Of a stretch of 42,802 bases of DNA, positions 13,957 through 20,679 are shown piece by piece. Every line of letters starts with the position of its first letter. Position 1 is the first letter of the stretch. The stretch is from IMG/VR virus record IMGVR_UViG_3300030646_000021, positions 1 to 42,802 of that record, one strand, 5' to 3'. The notes beneath the pieces were generated by a model, which saw only the letters and a program-made list of their open reading frames with translations, was not told the origin of the DNA and made no database searches. The stretch is from a virus. Made by a program: the position numbers and the translations under genes.

Positions 13957-14362
13957 TGGGTTCCTCCAATCCCATACAGGTCGCGCAGTACAGGCTCCCA
14001 GTAAACGCGACCGACTGCGAGAAACACCGCTGGCAGTTGAATTGCTCCGAGACCTTCGGCTTCGCCGTCCGGCCGTAGAGGAAGTCCACATCCACGACGT
14101 CGCCGTTCTTGAGCTCGTCGAAGTGCTTCTCGATCCAAACGTGGGCCTCGGGCATCGTGCGCGCGCCCCGGTTCCAGTCGTACGGGTCAGAGTGAGCCTC
14201 CTGATTGTTCAGCATCATCAGGATGACTTGGCTGTCGCTGCCGCCCATGAAGCCGACGCGCATAAGCTGGTAGTTATGGGTGGGGTCGTCGTGGGACATC
14301 TTGATGGCGAGGGCTGGGATGTGCGTGCCCGCGTCGCGGATTTCAAGTGTTTTGAGGATCAT
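13928..14362 (-). CDS. Hypothetical protein with C-terminal zinc ribbon
   Basis: 144 residues. The first 90 are mixed alpha/beta without a recognised family. Near residue 110, CQRCFSQSVAFTGSLYCATC gives two CxxC pairs spaced for a zinc ribbon. It overlaps the next gene by 29 nt and the previous by 20 nt. Confidence 0.65.
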   Translation of the reverse strand: MILKTLEIRDAGTHIPALAIKMSHDDPTHNYQLMRVGFMGGSDSQVILMMLNNQEAHSDPYDWNRGARTMPEAHVWIEKHFDELKNGDVVDVDFLYGRTAKPKVSEQFNCQRCFSQSVAFTGSLYCATCMGLEEPNGEPASRPS

Positions 14363-14702
14363 CGGTTCCCTTCTCCATCTCGTGCATCGCGGCGTCCTGT
14401 TGCTTCTGGAGGAGACGCCCGATCTCGATCCCCCAGAATAGGTAGGTCATTGGCAACTGCGAGACCACCGATTCCTTTGCCAGCCTCTTGAAGTCGCCGG
14501 GCTTGACCTCGTCCAGCGCCTCGCCCAACGAGAGGAGCGCGGCAATCTGGCGGGTCACCTCCATCACCAGCTTCATCGCCAGCTCGGGGTCGTCCGTGAC
14601 CTCGCGCACCATCTCGAAGTAGCCATCGCCAACGTTCATCCCAAAGTCTCGGGTGAACGACTTCGACTTCTTCATCTGCTCAATTAGAAGCTTCGCTATC
14701 AT
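14343..14702 (-). CDS. Helical hypothetical protein (119 aa)
   Basis: Starts MIAKLLIEQMKKSKSFTRDF and is almost entirely amphipathic helix; no domain recognised. The ATG at 14702 overlaps the TGA of the 59-aa gene (ATGA). Confidence 0.65.
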   Translation of the reverse strand: MIAKLLIEQMKKSKSFTRDFGMNVGDGYFEMVREVTDDPELAMKLVMEVTRQIAALLSLGEALDEVKPGDFKRLAKESVVSQLPMTYLFWGIEIGRLLQKQQDAAMHEMEKGTDDPQNT

Positions 14703-14878
14703 GCTGCCTCTTTCGGTTTGTCGATCTCTTTGTTGAATAACCTGATGGCCGCATCGCTGGTCTCCAGGTGCCCATCGAGCTGACCGGCGCTATAGACAAT
14801 CTCCAAGTGACGCCGCAGCTCCCCGCTCTCGTCGGCGATTCCGACGAGGTATCTGTCCACAAATTCGGAGGCTTTCAC
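14699..14878 (-). CDS. Small helical protein (59 aa)
   Basis: The GTG at 14878 is preceded by AAGGGGG and overlaps the TGA of the homing-nuclease gene (GTGA), and its own stop overlaps the next ATG. The product is helical and charged (FVDRYLVGIADESGELRRHL). Easily missed because of the GTG start. Function unknown. Confidence 0.6.
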   Translation of the reverse strand: MKASEFVDRYLVGIADESGELRRHLEIVYSAGQLDGHLETSDAAIRLFNKEIDKPKEAA

Positions 14879-15423
14879 GCTACCCCCTTATGAGTTCGGC
14901 CAAATTTGACCGCGTGGATCGTTCCGTAGCCAACCCCGAAGAGATCGGCGATCGCTTGCAATCTTTCGCCGGCCTGAATCATGCGGCGAATCTTAGGGAT
15001 GTGATCGGCTTTCAGCTTCGTTTTTGGATGAGCCGCGCCAGTCGCATAGCGCGAGGGGCGATGACGGCGCTGGTCGGCGTTGTTGGCTCCAGAGCTGAGA
15101 TACTCGAGATTCGTCGACCAGCAGCGGGCACGGTTCCCGTCTTTATGTCTGTGATTGACCTGCATATTTGGCGCCGGACGCGGTCCAAGGAAAGCTTCCG
15201 CGACAATCTGGTGAAGGAGCACCTGACGGCGGAGAACTCGCCAAGCTAGAGCGACGTTGATATAGCCGTCGGAGCGAAGAGAGCCGCGCACAAAGTCTCC
15301 TGCATGGTGACCTCGCACCGTGACCGGCCGCCTCAATCTCCCCCAGTTGCTAATCTCATATACGCCCTCAAACCTTCGGACGGGACGCCACTCCTCAACC
15401 TTTGGCTTCAGTATTCGCGACAT
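14875..15423 (-). CDS. NUMOD4/HNH homing endonuclease
   Basis: 182 residues. The N-terminal NUMOD4 motif (EEWRPVRRFEGVYEISNWGR) is followed by an HNH core (MQVNHRHKDGNR...LEYLSSGANN) and a C-terminal HTH-like region (LQAIADLFGVGYGTIHAVK), the usual three-part arrangement of SPO1-type homing nucleases. GAGGAG precedes the ATG at 15423. It sits between translationally coupled small genes with overlaps on both ends. Confidence 0.88.
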   Translation of the reverse strand: MSRILKPKVEEWRPVRRFEGVYEISNWGRLRRPVTVRGHHAGDFVRGSLRSDGYINVALAWRVLRRQVLLHQIVAEAFLGPRPAPNMQVNHRHKDGNRARCWSTNLEYLSSGANNADQRRHRPSRYATGAAHPKTKLKADHIPKIRRMIQAGERLQAIADLFGVGYGTIHAVKFGRTHKGVA

Positions 15424-15658
15424 TGCTCCTCGCTTTCTCAAACGCCTCATCGAAGGCGGCCTTGGCTCCGGCATAACCAGCTTCTAGCCCGGTGCCTCGC
15501 CCGTCCAACCACATCCACTGGAAGTGCAGCTTCATCAACTTCCGCTGCTCTCCGTCGAGCAAAGGGAACCACTGCGCGACGTATCGCTCAGATACCTCCG
15601 CCGCCTCTAATGCCACTGGGTCAACTACGACCGGCTTGCCCAACTCGCTTATGCTCAC
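15395..15658 (-). CDS. Hypothetical protein (87 aa)
   Basis: Acidic, helical, with YVAQWFPLLDGEQRKLMKLH and an Ala-rich tail. ATGA overlap with the upstream gene, 29-nt overlap with the homing nuclease. No family recognised. Confidence 0.6.
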   Translation of the reverse strand: MSISELGKPVVVDPVALEAAEVSERYVAQWFPLLDGEQRKLMKLHFQWMWLDGRGTGLEAGYAGAKAAFDEAFEKARSNVANTEAKG

Positions 15659-15984
15659 GCTGCTCCTCTCATCTGCAAGGCCTTCCGAAGAAGCGCCTCG
15701 AAATCGCTATCGTCTACATGGTGGTGGTTCACCGCGACCTGCACGGCACGCTTTGAATCTGCCTTCGAGTAGCCCAGCCCGATCATCGCCAGGATCACAT
15801 CCGCCCGCTGCGACCGGCGGGGATAGTCCGGCGGGCGCGGTGGCGGTTCCAACTCATGCCTCGGCTCGATCTTGAGCCCCATCACCAGGTACCGCATCCG
15901 GCGCTTGAGGCTCTTGTTCTGCTGCATCGCAATGATGAGCAGGAAGAAGAAGACGAGGTTGCTTGCGATTAGCCAGGGGATCAT
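15655..15984 (-). CDS. Membrane-anchored protein with RuvA-C/UBA-like tail
   Basis: 109 residues. An N-terminal transmembrane helix (LIASNLVFFFLLIIAM) is followed by a basic and Pro-rich linker and a C-terminal three-helix segment (ADVILAMIGLGYSKADSKRAV) like the RuvA-C/UBA fold. The ATG at 15984 overlaps the ligase-HNH stop (ATGA). The role is unknown; a membrane-tethered protein- or DNA-binding module is possible. Confidence 0.65.
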   Translation of the reverse strand: MIPWLIASNLVFFFLLIIAMQQNKSLKRRMRYLVMGLKIEPRHELEPPPRPPDYPRRSQRADVILAMIGLGYSKADSKRAVQVAVNHHHVDDSDFEALLRKALQMRGAA

Positions 15985-17006
15985 TTCGCACGCTCGCATT
16001 TCCGGCACTTCCGCCAGCCGCGCGAATTCACCCGACCATACTCAGCGAACGAGTGTCCTTTGCTGCAATGGGTTTTCCGAGCGTTGTGATGCTCCGACCC
16101 CTTGCGGTAGTTAGTCAGACGGCCCTTAGTCACTGCGTCAACGACGTTATCTCGCTGGCTCCCCCTGAAGAGATGATCTGGGCGGCAGCACGGCGGGTTA
16201 TCGCAAGAATGGCAAACCTTCACACCTTCGGGAGCTCCGGCTTTCTTGAAGACGACCCCTTCCGCGTGCGCCTCGGTGAACCGCTGGAGGGCTGCCTCTT
16301 TGTTGGCGGTGCCAGTAAAGGTCCTGACCATGTGGAGGCCGACCGGCGTTGTGTCGCGGACGATGAATCGGGAGAGCGCCAGGCGGCGCTGGTAGCGCGG
16401 GAGGTTCTGAATCTCTATGCCGTCCATCATCAGGATGTCGAAGGCAACGTAGCTCCCTTTGACGAACTCGCCGTCGAGATGAACCTGCTGCCCAGCCAAC
16501 TCGGCCAACTCGCGGGTGGGAACCGGAATTATCTCGCCCTTGCGATTGAAGGCGTAGACCAATGTTCCATCCGCGAGGATAGAGATGCGGTGGCCGTCCA
16601 GCTTCTCCTCCAGCTCCCAGCCGTCATTGACGACATACTCGCCGGCTTGATCCGGTCCGATCGGAGCCAGCAGCTCAGGGAAGAAGGTGGGGGCGAAGCC
16701 AGGAACTGTCGGGTCGGGGATGAATGCCGCGCCGACCGGATGGCCTTGAACGCCTTCCAGCTCGTAGACGCCGCCGCAGCAGTCGCACTTTTTGCCGGTC
16801 TTCTCATCGACGAGCTTGTCGAAGATTTTCCGGGCAACTTCGTAGGTCGTAGTGGTGGGGGTTTTAGTTCCAGCCCTAAGCGGTGCGCCGATGGCCCCAT
16901 ATTGAAAGTCAACCGACCACAGCCCGTCATGCTCCTGAAGCTGAACGTTGTAGGATTTCTGGTGGCGATCATTCCGAAGTACGAGCGAACAACTCAAAGG
17001 CTCCAT
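15981..17006 (-). CDS. WGR-type DNA ligase fused to an HNH nuclease
   Basis: 341 residues. Residues 1-75 are a WGR-like domain (SVDFQYGAIG). Residues 125-258 carry ATP-dependent ligase motifs: I with the adenylated Lys (K135-LDGHR), III (HLDGE, 176-180) and IV (EGVVFK, 249-254). Directly afterwards, where motif V and the OB domain should follow, the sequence becomes an HNH nuclease (CHSCDNPPCCRPDHL, 265-279) ending in a zinc-finger-like tail (314-337). The reading frame is continuous. The ligase half is therefore truncated after motif IV and may be inactive. GGAGAGAG precedes the ATG at 17006; the promoter at 17052-17079 is just upstream. Confidence 0.85.
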   Translation of the reverse strand: MEPLSCSLVLRNDRHQKSYNVQLQEHDGLWSVDFQYGAIGAPLRAGTKTPTTTTYEVARKIFDKLVDEKTGKKCDCCGGVYELEGVQGHPVGAAFIPDPTVPGFAPTFFPELLAPIGPDQAGEYVVNDGWELEEKLDGHRISILADGTLVYAFNRKGEIIPVPTRELAELAGQQVHLDGEFVKGSYVAFDILMMDGIEIQNLPRYQRRLALSRFIVRDTTPVGLHMVRTFTGTANKEAALQRFTEAHAEGVVFKKAGAPEGVKVCHSCDNPPCCRPDHLFRGSQRDNVVDAVTKGRLTNYRKGSEHHNARKTHCSKGHSFAEYGRVNSRGWRKCRKCERAK

Positions 17007-17041
17007 CTGTCTCTCTCCATGCTGCTCAATTTGGTTTTTCT

Positions 17042-17224
17042 CTACTTCCCAATACTACTAAATCCACCAGCAGAGTCAACAAAAATCGACGCGTTTGCAG
17101 GGTTATTTGCACGCCTCTCGAACTCCGCGCTGAGGCGGTCGAACTCAGCTTGCTCCTCTGGAACCCAGTAGGGAATCCGGCTGAGAAGATAGCCCAAGTG
17201 ATCCCACAGCTCGTCGTCACTCAT
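17042..17224 (-). CDS. Small hypothetical protein (60 aa)
   Basis: Helical, with WDHLGYLLSRIPYWVPEEQA and an acidic middle. The ATG at 17224 lies inside the end of the preceding gene. Its C-terminal codons contain promoter copy 5, so the same DNA is both coding and regulatory. Function unknown. Confidence 0.55.
   Translation of the reverse strand: MSDDELWDHLGYLLSRIPYWVPEEQAEFDRLSAEFERRANNPANASIFVDSAGGFSSIGK
17052..17079 (-). promoter_or_regulatory. Promoter copy 5 (inside a coding region)
   Basis: TTGACT (17079-17074), 16-bp spacer, TAGTAT (17057-17052), with upstream TCGATTTTTG. It should start transcription of the WGR ligase gene with a leader of about 38 nt. Confidence 0.75.
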
Positions 17225-17471
17225 GGCCCACGACCTCGCGCTGGCCGACGATCTGGGCTTTCAGCCTCTCGTATTCACGCTTGCGCTCGGGCGTCAGGCG
17301 ACCATGGAAGCGGGCGCGCGGCCCGCGCATCCAGTGGTAGCCCTTCGTCCAGACCTTTCTGTTGCGCGCGGTCGGCTTGCAGTACTCCCCTCGCTCCGCC
17401 CCGCATTGCGGGCACGCGCTGAAGCAGCAGTACAGGCGGGTGCGCTCCTCCTGAGTTAGAGGGGCTGGCAT
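17217..17471 (-). CDS. Small zinc-finger protein (84 aa)
   Basis: CPQCGAERGEYC (residues 19-30) is a phage-type zinc finger, preceded by FSAC, and the rest is basic (ERKREYERLKAQIVGQ). The start at ATG 17471 overlaps the preceding gene's end. Probably nucleic-acid binding. Confidence 0.7.
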   Translation of the reverse strand: MPAPLTQEERTRLYCCFSACPQCGAERGEYCKPTARNRKVWTKGYHWMRGPRARFHGRLTPERKREYERLKAQIVGQREVVGHE

Positions 17472-17638
17472 GGCTCGACCTCCAACCACCGCTCCCAGAG
17501 ACACCACACGTCGCCGCAGGTTTCGCATTGCGGCCCGTTGCAAGGTGTGTCGCCCCACTCCGGCCAGCGCATCGAGTCTTCGCTGATGGTGTGCCCGGCG
17601 GCACGGATGAGTTTGACTGCCTCCTCCTCGGAGGGCAT
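17456..17638 (-). CDS. Small Cys-rich protein (60-65 aa)
   Basis: Ends with CNGPQCETCGDVWCLWERW, a Cys/Trp cluster likely to bind zinc. Two starts are possible: ATG at 17638 without a visible ribosome site, or TTG at 17653 with AAGGA upstream that overlaps the previous stop. Function unknown. Confidence 0.6.
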   Translation of the reverse strand: MPSEEEAVKLIRAAGHTISEDSMRWPEWGDTPCNGPQCETCGDVWCLWERWLEVEPCQPL

Positions 17639-17645
17639 GAGGATT

Positions 17646-18131
17646 TTAGCCAAGGTAAGAGTCCTTCGTCGGGTCGAACTCCCGCGCGTAACGCCGCATA
17701 CTCTCGCACCAGTATGCCTCGCCCTCAAGGAAGATCCGCGGTGGCCCGACCAGCACATAGCGCCCGCGCATGCAGGAGAGTCCGTGGTAAACCCCGTTGG
17801 GGTCTTCGGTGACGCTCCTCTTCATGCCCATCCGCACCCACTTCTCCGAGAGGCTGGTTGCGGCGCCAGGCCAACGCGACTCGACCAGAAGATACGCCTC
17901 CGCTGAATCCGCATAGACCGGGTTGGGATAGAGCGCCTCACTCGACCAGCTCGTGCAAACGTAGCTGAGGCTGCGATATGTCCAGGGCTTGAACATCACA
18001 TACTCGCCGCCGTACCAGCCAGCGTTTTTCAGGAACCGGAACTGCTGCGCTGTGAGGAGCGTCGGCGCGTGCGGCTGGACTGGAGGGACGATGAACAGGG
18101 ATTGCGAGGCTCTAAGCGGTTTCCGTGGCAT
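17646..18131 (-). CDS. Hypothetical protein (161 aa)
   Basis: Aromatic, with FLKNAGWYGGEYVMFKPWTY and a FLEGEAYWCESMRRYAREFD tail. The ATG at 18131 is 20 nt inside the preceding gene. No family recognised. Confidence 0.65.
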   Translation of the reverse strand: MPRKPLRASQSLFIVPPVQPHAPTLLTAQQFRFLKNAGWYGGEYVMFKPWTYRSLSYVCTSWSSEALYPNPVYADSAEAYLLVESRWPGAATSLSEKWVRMGMKRSVTEDPNGVYHGLSCMRGRYVLVGPPRIFLEGEAYWCESMRRYAREFDPTKDSYLG

Positions 18132-18948
18132 TCTGCTCCTCCCGCCATCTCAGCATCCCGGCGGGCGTCCAGTTTAGGAACACGCCCCGGTTGAACTTGA
18201 AGACTCCATCCTCGATGCCGTGGATTATCGCCCACGCCTCCGCCCCTTTATCGTCGAGGTTGGCGTTGATGGGGACGGATTTCTGGCCCTCGTAGTTGTT
18301 CTCGTGCGGCTGCGAGAAGGCAGCCCAACCCGTCCTCAACGGCGGCTCCAGCACGCCCATTTCTGCGAGCAGCCGGCGGCCGTCCGAAACGCTCATCTCC
18401 GGAACCTTATTGTCGGAGTAGGTGAGCTTGAGGGCCAGCGCGCTAAGGATGGCCTTGCCTGTGGTGAATTGCCGGGTGTTTAGCAGCGAGCGCCAATGCC
18501 CGGCGGTCATGAGATCGATAGCGTGATGCCACTGGCCGTTCGTCGTCTCGAAGCTGAAATCGCCCTCCTCGTCATAGACCGGCTCCGTCCCGGCTGCCTC
18601 ACACACGCGCTTCACCAGAGGATGGTCAACCAATAGAGGGTGGCTGATGTAGACGTTGCCCGGGCCTCCCTCCCTGCGCCGGTAGTGCATCGGGAATTGG
18701 AAGAGACGCGAGGGCAACCGCCAGGGGAGGGCGAAGTCCTTGTTCGACCCCCAGCCGTCTCCCAGATCCCCGTAGTAATCGTCCTCGTCGCGGAGGTAGC
18801 CCAGCTCCACCAGCTTCTTGCCGAGGGGATCGCGCCGAGCTTCCCGCTCGATCGCTTTCTGCTCCTCCTCCGCCTTGTCCTCGGCGGCGGTCTGCTGGTC
18901 GAATAGGCCGCCAAGAAAGACGGCTCGGGATGCTGCACTAGGTTTCAC
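18112..18948 (-). CDS. Hypothetical protein (278 aa)
   Basis: GTG start at 18948 with GGAGG 7 nt upstream. An N-terminal charged coiled-coil stretch (residues 17-42) is followed by Trp/Tyr-rich mixed sequence. Near the C-terminus, GVFKFNRGVFLNWTPAGMLR is the most structured part. No family recognised. Confidence 0.65.
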   Translation of the reverse strand: MKPSAASRAVFLGGLFDQQTAAEDKAEEEQKAIEREARRDPLGKKLVELGYLRDEDDYYGDLGDGWGSNKDFALPWRLPSRLFQFPMHYRRREGGPGNVYISHPLLVDHPLVKRVCEAAGTEPVYDEEGDFSFETTNGQWHHAIDLMTAGHWRSLLNTRQFTTGKAILSALALKLTYSDNKVPEMSVSDGRRLLAEMGVLEPPLRTGWAAFSQPHENNYEGQKSVPINANLDDKGAEAWAIIHGIEDGVFKFNRGVFLNWTPAGMLRWREEQNATETA

Positions 18949-19252
18949 TGGACACCTCCGCTTCTGCTCTGGCCGCGATGGACTTGGCCGTTTGATACCA
19001 GTCGAAACTCAGGTCTCGAAGCTGCTCGTTCGCCGTGCGAATCTCCTCCATCACCGACTCGATACCGTACATCTCGGATTCGATCCGGCTCCGCAACTCC
19101 GCGATGTCGTCGATCGCGTATCGCCCGGTGGAACTACACAGCTTCTCGATCGTCTTGACGCGGCCCAGCACATTGTCGATGAGGGGACAAGTGATCGGCG
19201 GGGGCTTGCGCTCCTGCTTCATGAGGTTTACTTCGTCGAGGAGGTCGCCCAT
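18938..19252 (-). CDS. Coiled-coil protein (104 aa)
   Basis: Most of the chain is heptad-like helix (IDDIAELRSRIESEMYGIES and onward). The ATG at 19252 overlaps the TGA of the 45-aa gene (TGATG). Function unknown. Confidence 0.6.
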   Translation of the reverse strand: MGDLLDEVNLMKQERKPPPITCPLIDNVLGRVKTIEKLCSSTGRYAIDDIAELRSRIESEMYGIESVMEEIRTANEQLRDLSFDWYQTAKSIAARAEAEVSSET

Positions 19253-19389
19253 CACTCCGCTGGCTCAAGGGGGCCGGGGCAATCGACGGCGCAAAGTTGA
19301 AATTCCAAGCAAGCTCCGCAATGAGGGCATACTTCGCCGCCGCAGCTTTTGCACGTCTGGATGTCGGGGGATTCCAATAATTCGGCCAT
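19252..19389 (-). CDS. Zinc-ribbon microprotein (45 aa)
   Basis: Seven Cys in 45 residues (CKSCGGEVCPHCGACLEFQL and on) give double CxxC knuckles of a zinc ribbon. GAGGAT lies 5 nt before the ATG at 19389. The leader just before it (ATCCAACTGAGAAACGAGGA) repeats the leader of the zinc-finger gene at 8349. First gene after the structured leader and promoter copy 6. Confidence 0.7.
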   Translation of the reverse strand: MAELLESPDIQTCKSCGGEVCPHCGACLEFQLCAVDCPGPLEPAE

Positions 19390-19417
19390 TTGATCCTCGT
19401 TTCTCAGTTGGATACGC

Positions 19418-19486
19418 TGCCAGTGGAGGGGATCGAACCCTCACGCCGAACCCTGAAAGGCCCGACCGACGCTCTCTGTCACTGGC
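19418..19486 (-). ncRNA. tRNA-like element in an mRNA leader
   Basis: On the minus strand a 7-bp acceptor-like stem (GCCAGTG/CACTGGC) with an unpaired A encloses a perfect T arm (GAGGG-TTCGATC-CCCTC). The middle has a Glu-type loop sequence (CTTTCAG), but neither a normal 5-bp anticodon stem with a 7-nt loop nor a D arm can be formed, and the total of 69 nt is short. It may be a decayed tRNA gene or a tRNA mimic. It lies between promoter copy 6 and the 45-aa gene, so it is transcribed as leader. Confidence 0.5.
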
Positions 19487-19489
19487 GGC

Positions 19490-19516
19490 GGTTGATCGGG
19501 TTTCAGCCCGTCAACC
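19490..19516 (-). promoter_or_regulatory. Leader hairpin upstream of the tRNA-like element
   Basis: GGTTGA and CGGG pair with CCCG and TCAACC around the loop CTGAAA, with one bulged base. The loop plus following CCCGA is complementary to TCGGG-CC-TTTCAG inside the tRNA-like element (19453-19465), so the two structures could pair with each other or switch. Confidence 0.55.
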
Positions 19517-19525
19517 ACTAAACCA

Positions 19526-19553
19526 ATACTACTATTTCAGGCAGCAGTGTCAA
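19526..19553 (-). promoter_or_regulatory. Promoter copy 6 (best -35 match)
   Basis: TTGACA (19553-19548), 16-bp spacer, TAGTAT (19531-19526), upstream TCGATTTTTG. It should transcribe the 136-nt structured leader and the zinc-ribbon gene. Confidence 0.75.
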
Positions 19554-19590
19554 CAAAAATCGACACGAATCGCCAGCTATTACGCGGTGT

Positions 19591-20046
19591 TTAGAACATC
19601 GCTTTCTGAAGCGGCTCGGTGTCGTAGCCGTACTCCTGCACCCCGAATTGGAAGTTACGGCAAGCGGTGAAGGATCGATCCAGGCCCTTCCATCCCAGCG
19701 GGAGCGGGTCAATCATGATCCGCTTGGCGTCGTGGATCGTGAACCGAACGCCGTTGAAAGCGTCGACCCGGGCGACCGAGCCAGGATCATACTTGACGAC
19801 CAGGTGGAGGTTGTTCTTCCACTCCCGCGCCACCCCGCAGATATAAAAGAACTCCCCGCGCATCCGGATCGGGTACTGGCCGTCGACGATGGTTCGGCAG
19901 ATCGTCCGCTCCCAGGCTCCCCGCAAACAGTTCGCGCAGTGATTCGCTGGATTGAACCCTGTGACGTGCTTCGCCCACAAATATGAAAACTCCGCAGCCT
20001 TCCCGCTGCTAATTGGAGCGCCTTCGATTTCAACACAAATTTCCAT
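19591..20046 (-). CDS. Hypothetical protein (151 aa)
   Basis: HCANCLRGAWERTICR (near residue 36) holds two or three Cys; the rest is beta-rich with ITVxDG-like and FYICG segments. The ATG at 20046 lies 6 nt after the -10 box of promoter copy 7, so a leaderless mRNA is predicted. An in-frame TTG two codons earlier would start upstream of the probable transcription start. Function unknown. Confidence 0.65.
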   Translation of the reverse strand: MEICVEIEGAPISSGKAAEFSYLWAKHVTGFNPANHCANCLRGAWERTICRTIVDGQYPIRMRGEFFYICGVAREWKNNLHLVVKYDPGSVARVDAFNGVRFTIHDAKRIMIDPLPLGWKGLDRSFTACRNFQFGVQEYGYDTEPLQKAMF

Positions 20047-20052
20047 ATCCAA

Positions 20053-20081
20053 ATACTACTATTTCAGTAGTGTCGGGTCAA
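20053..20081 (-). promoter_or_regulatory. Promoter copy 7
   Basis: TTGACC (20081-20076), 17-bp spacer, TAGTAT (20058-20053). ACTACT and AGTAGT form a short inverted repeat across the -10. The -35 box overlaps the TGA of the AP2-HNH gene. Confidence 0.65.
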
Positions 20082-20617
20082 ACTTTATTTCCGCTATGCG
20101 CGAACTCCCCATACTCCTCAATGGCCGCTTTCATGTAGACTTCGTGGGCTATCTCGGCGGTCGCATGACCACCAAGATAGACCCTCCTTCCGCCGCGCGT
20201 CATCGATGTAACGTATTGCTGACCAGGGGTGCGATAGGGGCAGAATTGCACGCCTTTGAAACCCGTTCTATTTGAGCTCCGACGATTCGCCTGATTCAGG
20301 CGAAAGGTAGCAGGCCGGAGATTCGCCTTACGATTATCTAAGGTACTGCGGTTGTGATGATCGCGGCACTCTCCTTCGATTTCGCCCATGATCTCCTCGT
20401 GAAGCGAGACGTGAATTTGGCGGCCGTTCACGCGACGCATCCGCATCGCATAATAAGACCGGGTGTGAGGATGCCACCGCGCACTCCATGAGCAATACTC
20501 AACCCGCGGCGCGTCCTCGGCGTCGATGCATGAAAATTGTCCCTTACTCAATTTGATGTAGGCGATGGATGGTCCGACTACACGAATCGCGTCCCGCCTG
20601 ATAGGCTTAGCTGGCAC
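20078..20617 (-). CDS. HNH homing endonuclease with AP2 domain (second copy)
   Basis: 179 residues. HNH core ECRDHHNRSTLDNRKANLRP, then AP2 region GFKGVQF...RVYLGGHATAEIAHEVY. The order and spacing match the nuclease at 11343-11873, with clear sequence divergence. GTG start at 20617 with AGGGA upstream. Both copies border a member of the promoter family. Confidence 0.88.
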   Translation of the reverse strand: MPAKPIRRDAIRVVGPSIAYIKLSKGQFSCIDAEDAPRVEYCSWSARWHPHTRSYYAMRMRRVNGRQIHVSLHEEIMGEIEGECRDHHNRSTLDNRKANLRPATFRLNQANRRSSNRTGFKGVQFCPYRTPGQQYVTSMTRGGRRVYLGGHATAEIAHEVYMKAAIEEYGEFAHSGNKV

Positions 20618-20679
20618 GGTGATCCCTCACGATCTCTATGCGGGTAGAGCCTGTCCGGGCTCCCCGCAACGTGCCCCAA

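Noticed and set aside
15981-16230. Group I intron or intein explanation for the ligase-HNH fusion
   Set aside because: No downstream ligase exon (motif V or OB) was found, no intein splice residues (N-terminal Cys/Ser with C-terminal His-Asn) flank the HNH part, and the next coupled gene begins at the stop codon.
15963-17171. Plus-strand open frame (402 codons) opposite the ligase-HNH gene
   Set aside because: The minus strand holds recognisable ligase and HNH motifs in frame with a ribosome site and promoter; the plus frame has none.
19418-19486. A normal, functional tRNA-Glu
   Set aside because: Acceptor stem and T arm are good, but the anticodon stem cannot pair with a 7-nt loop, no D arm can be built, and the length is 69 nt. 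I report it as tRNA-like only.
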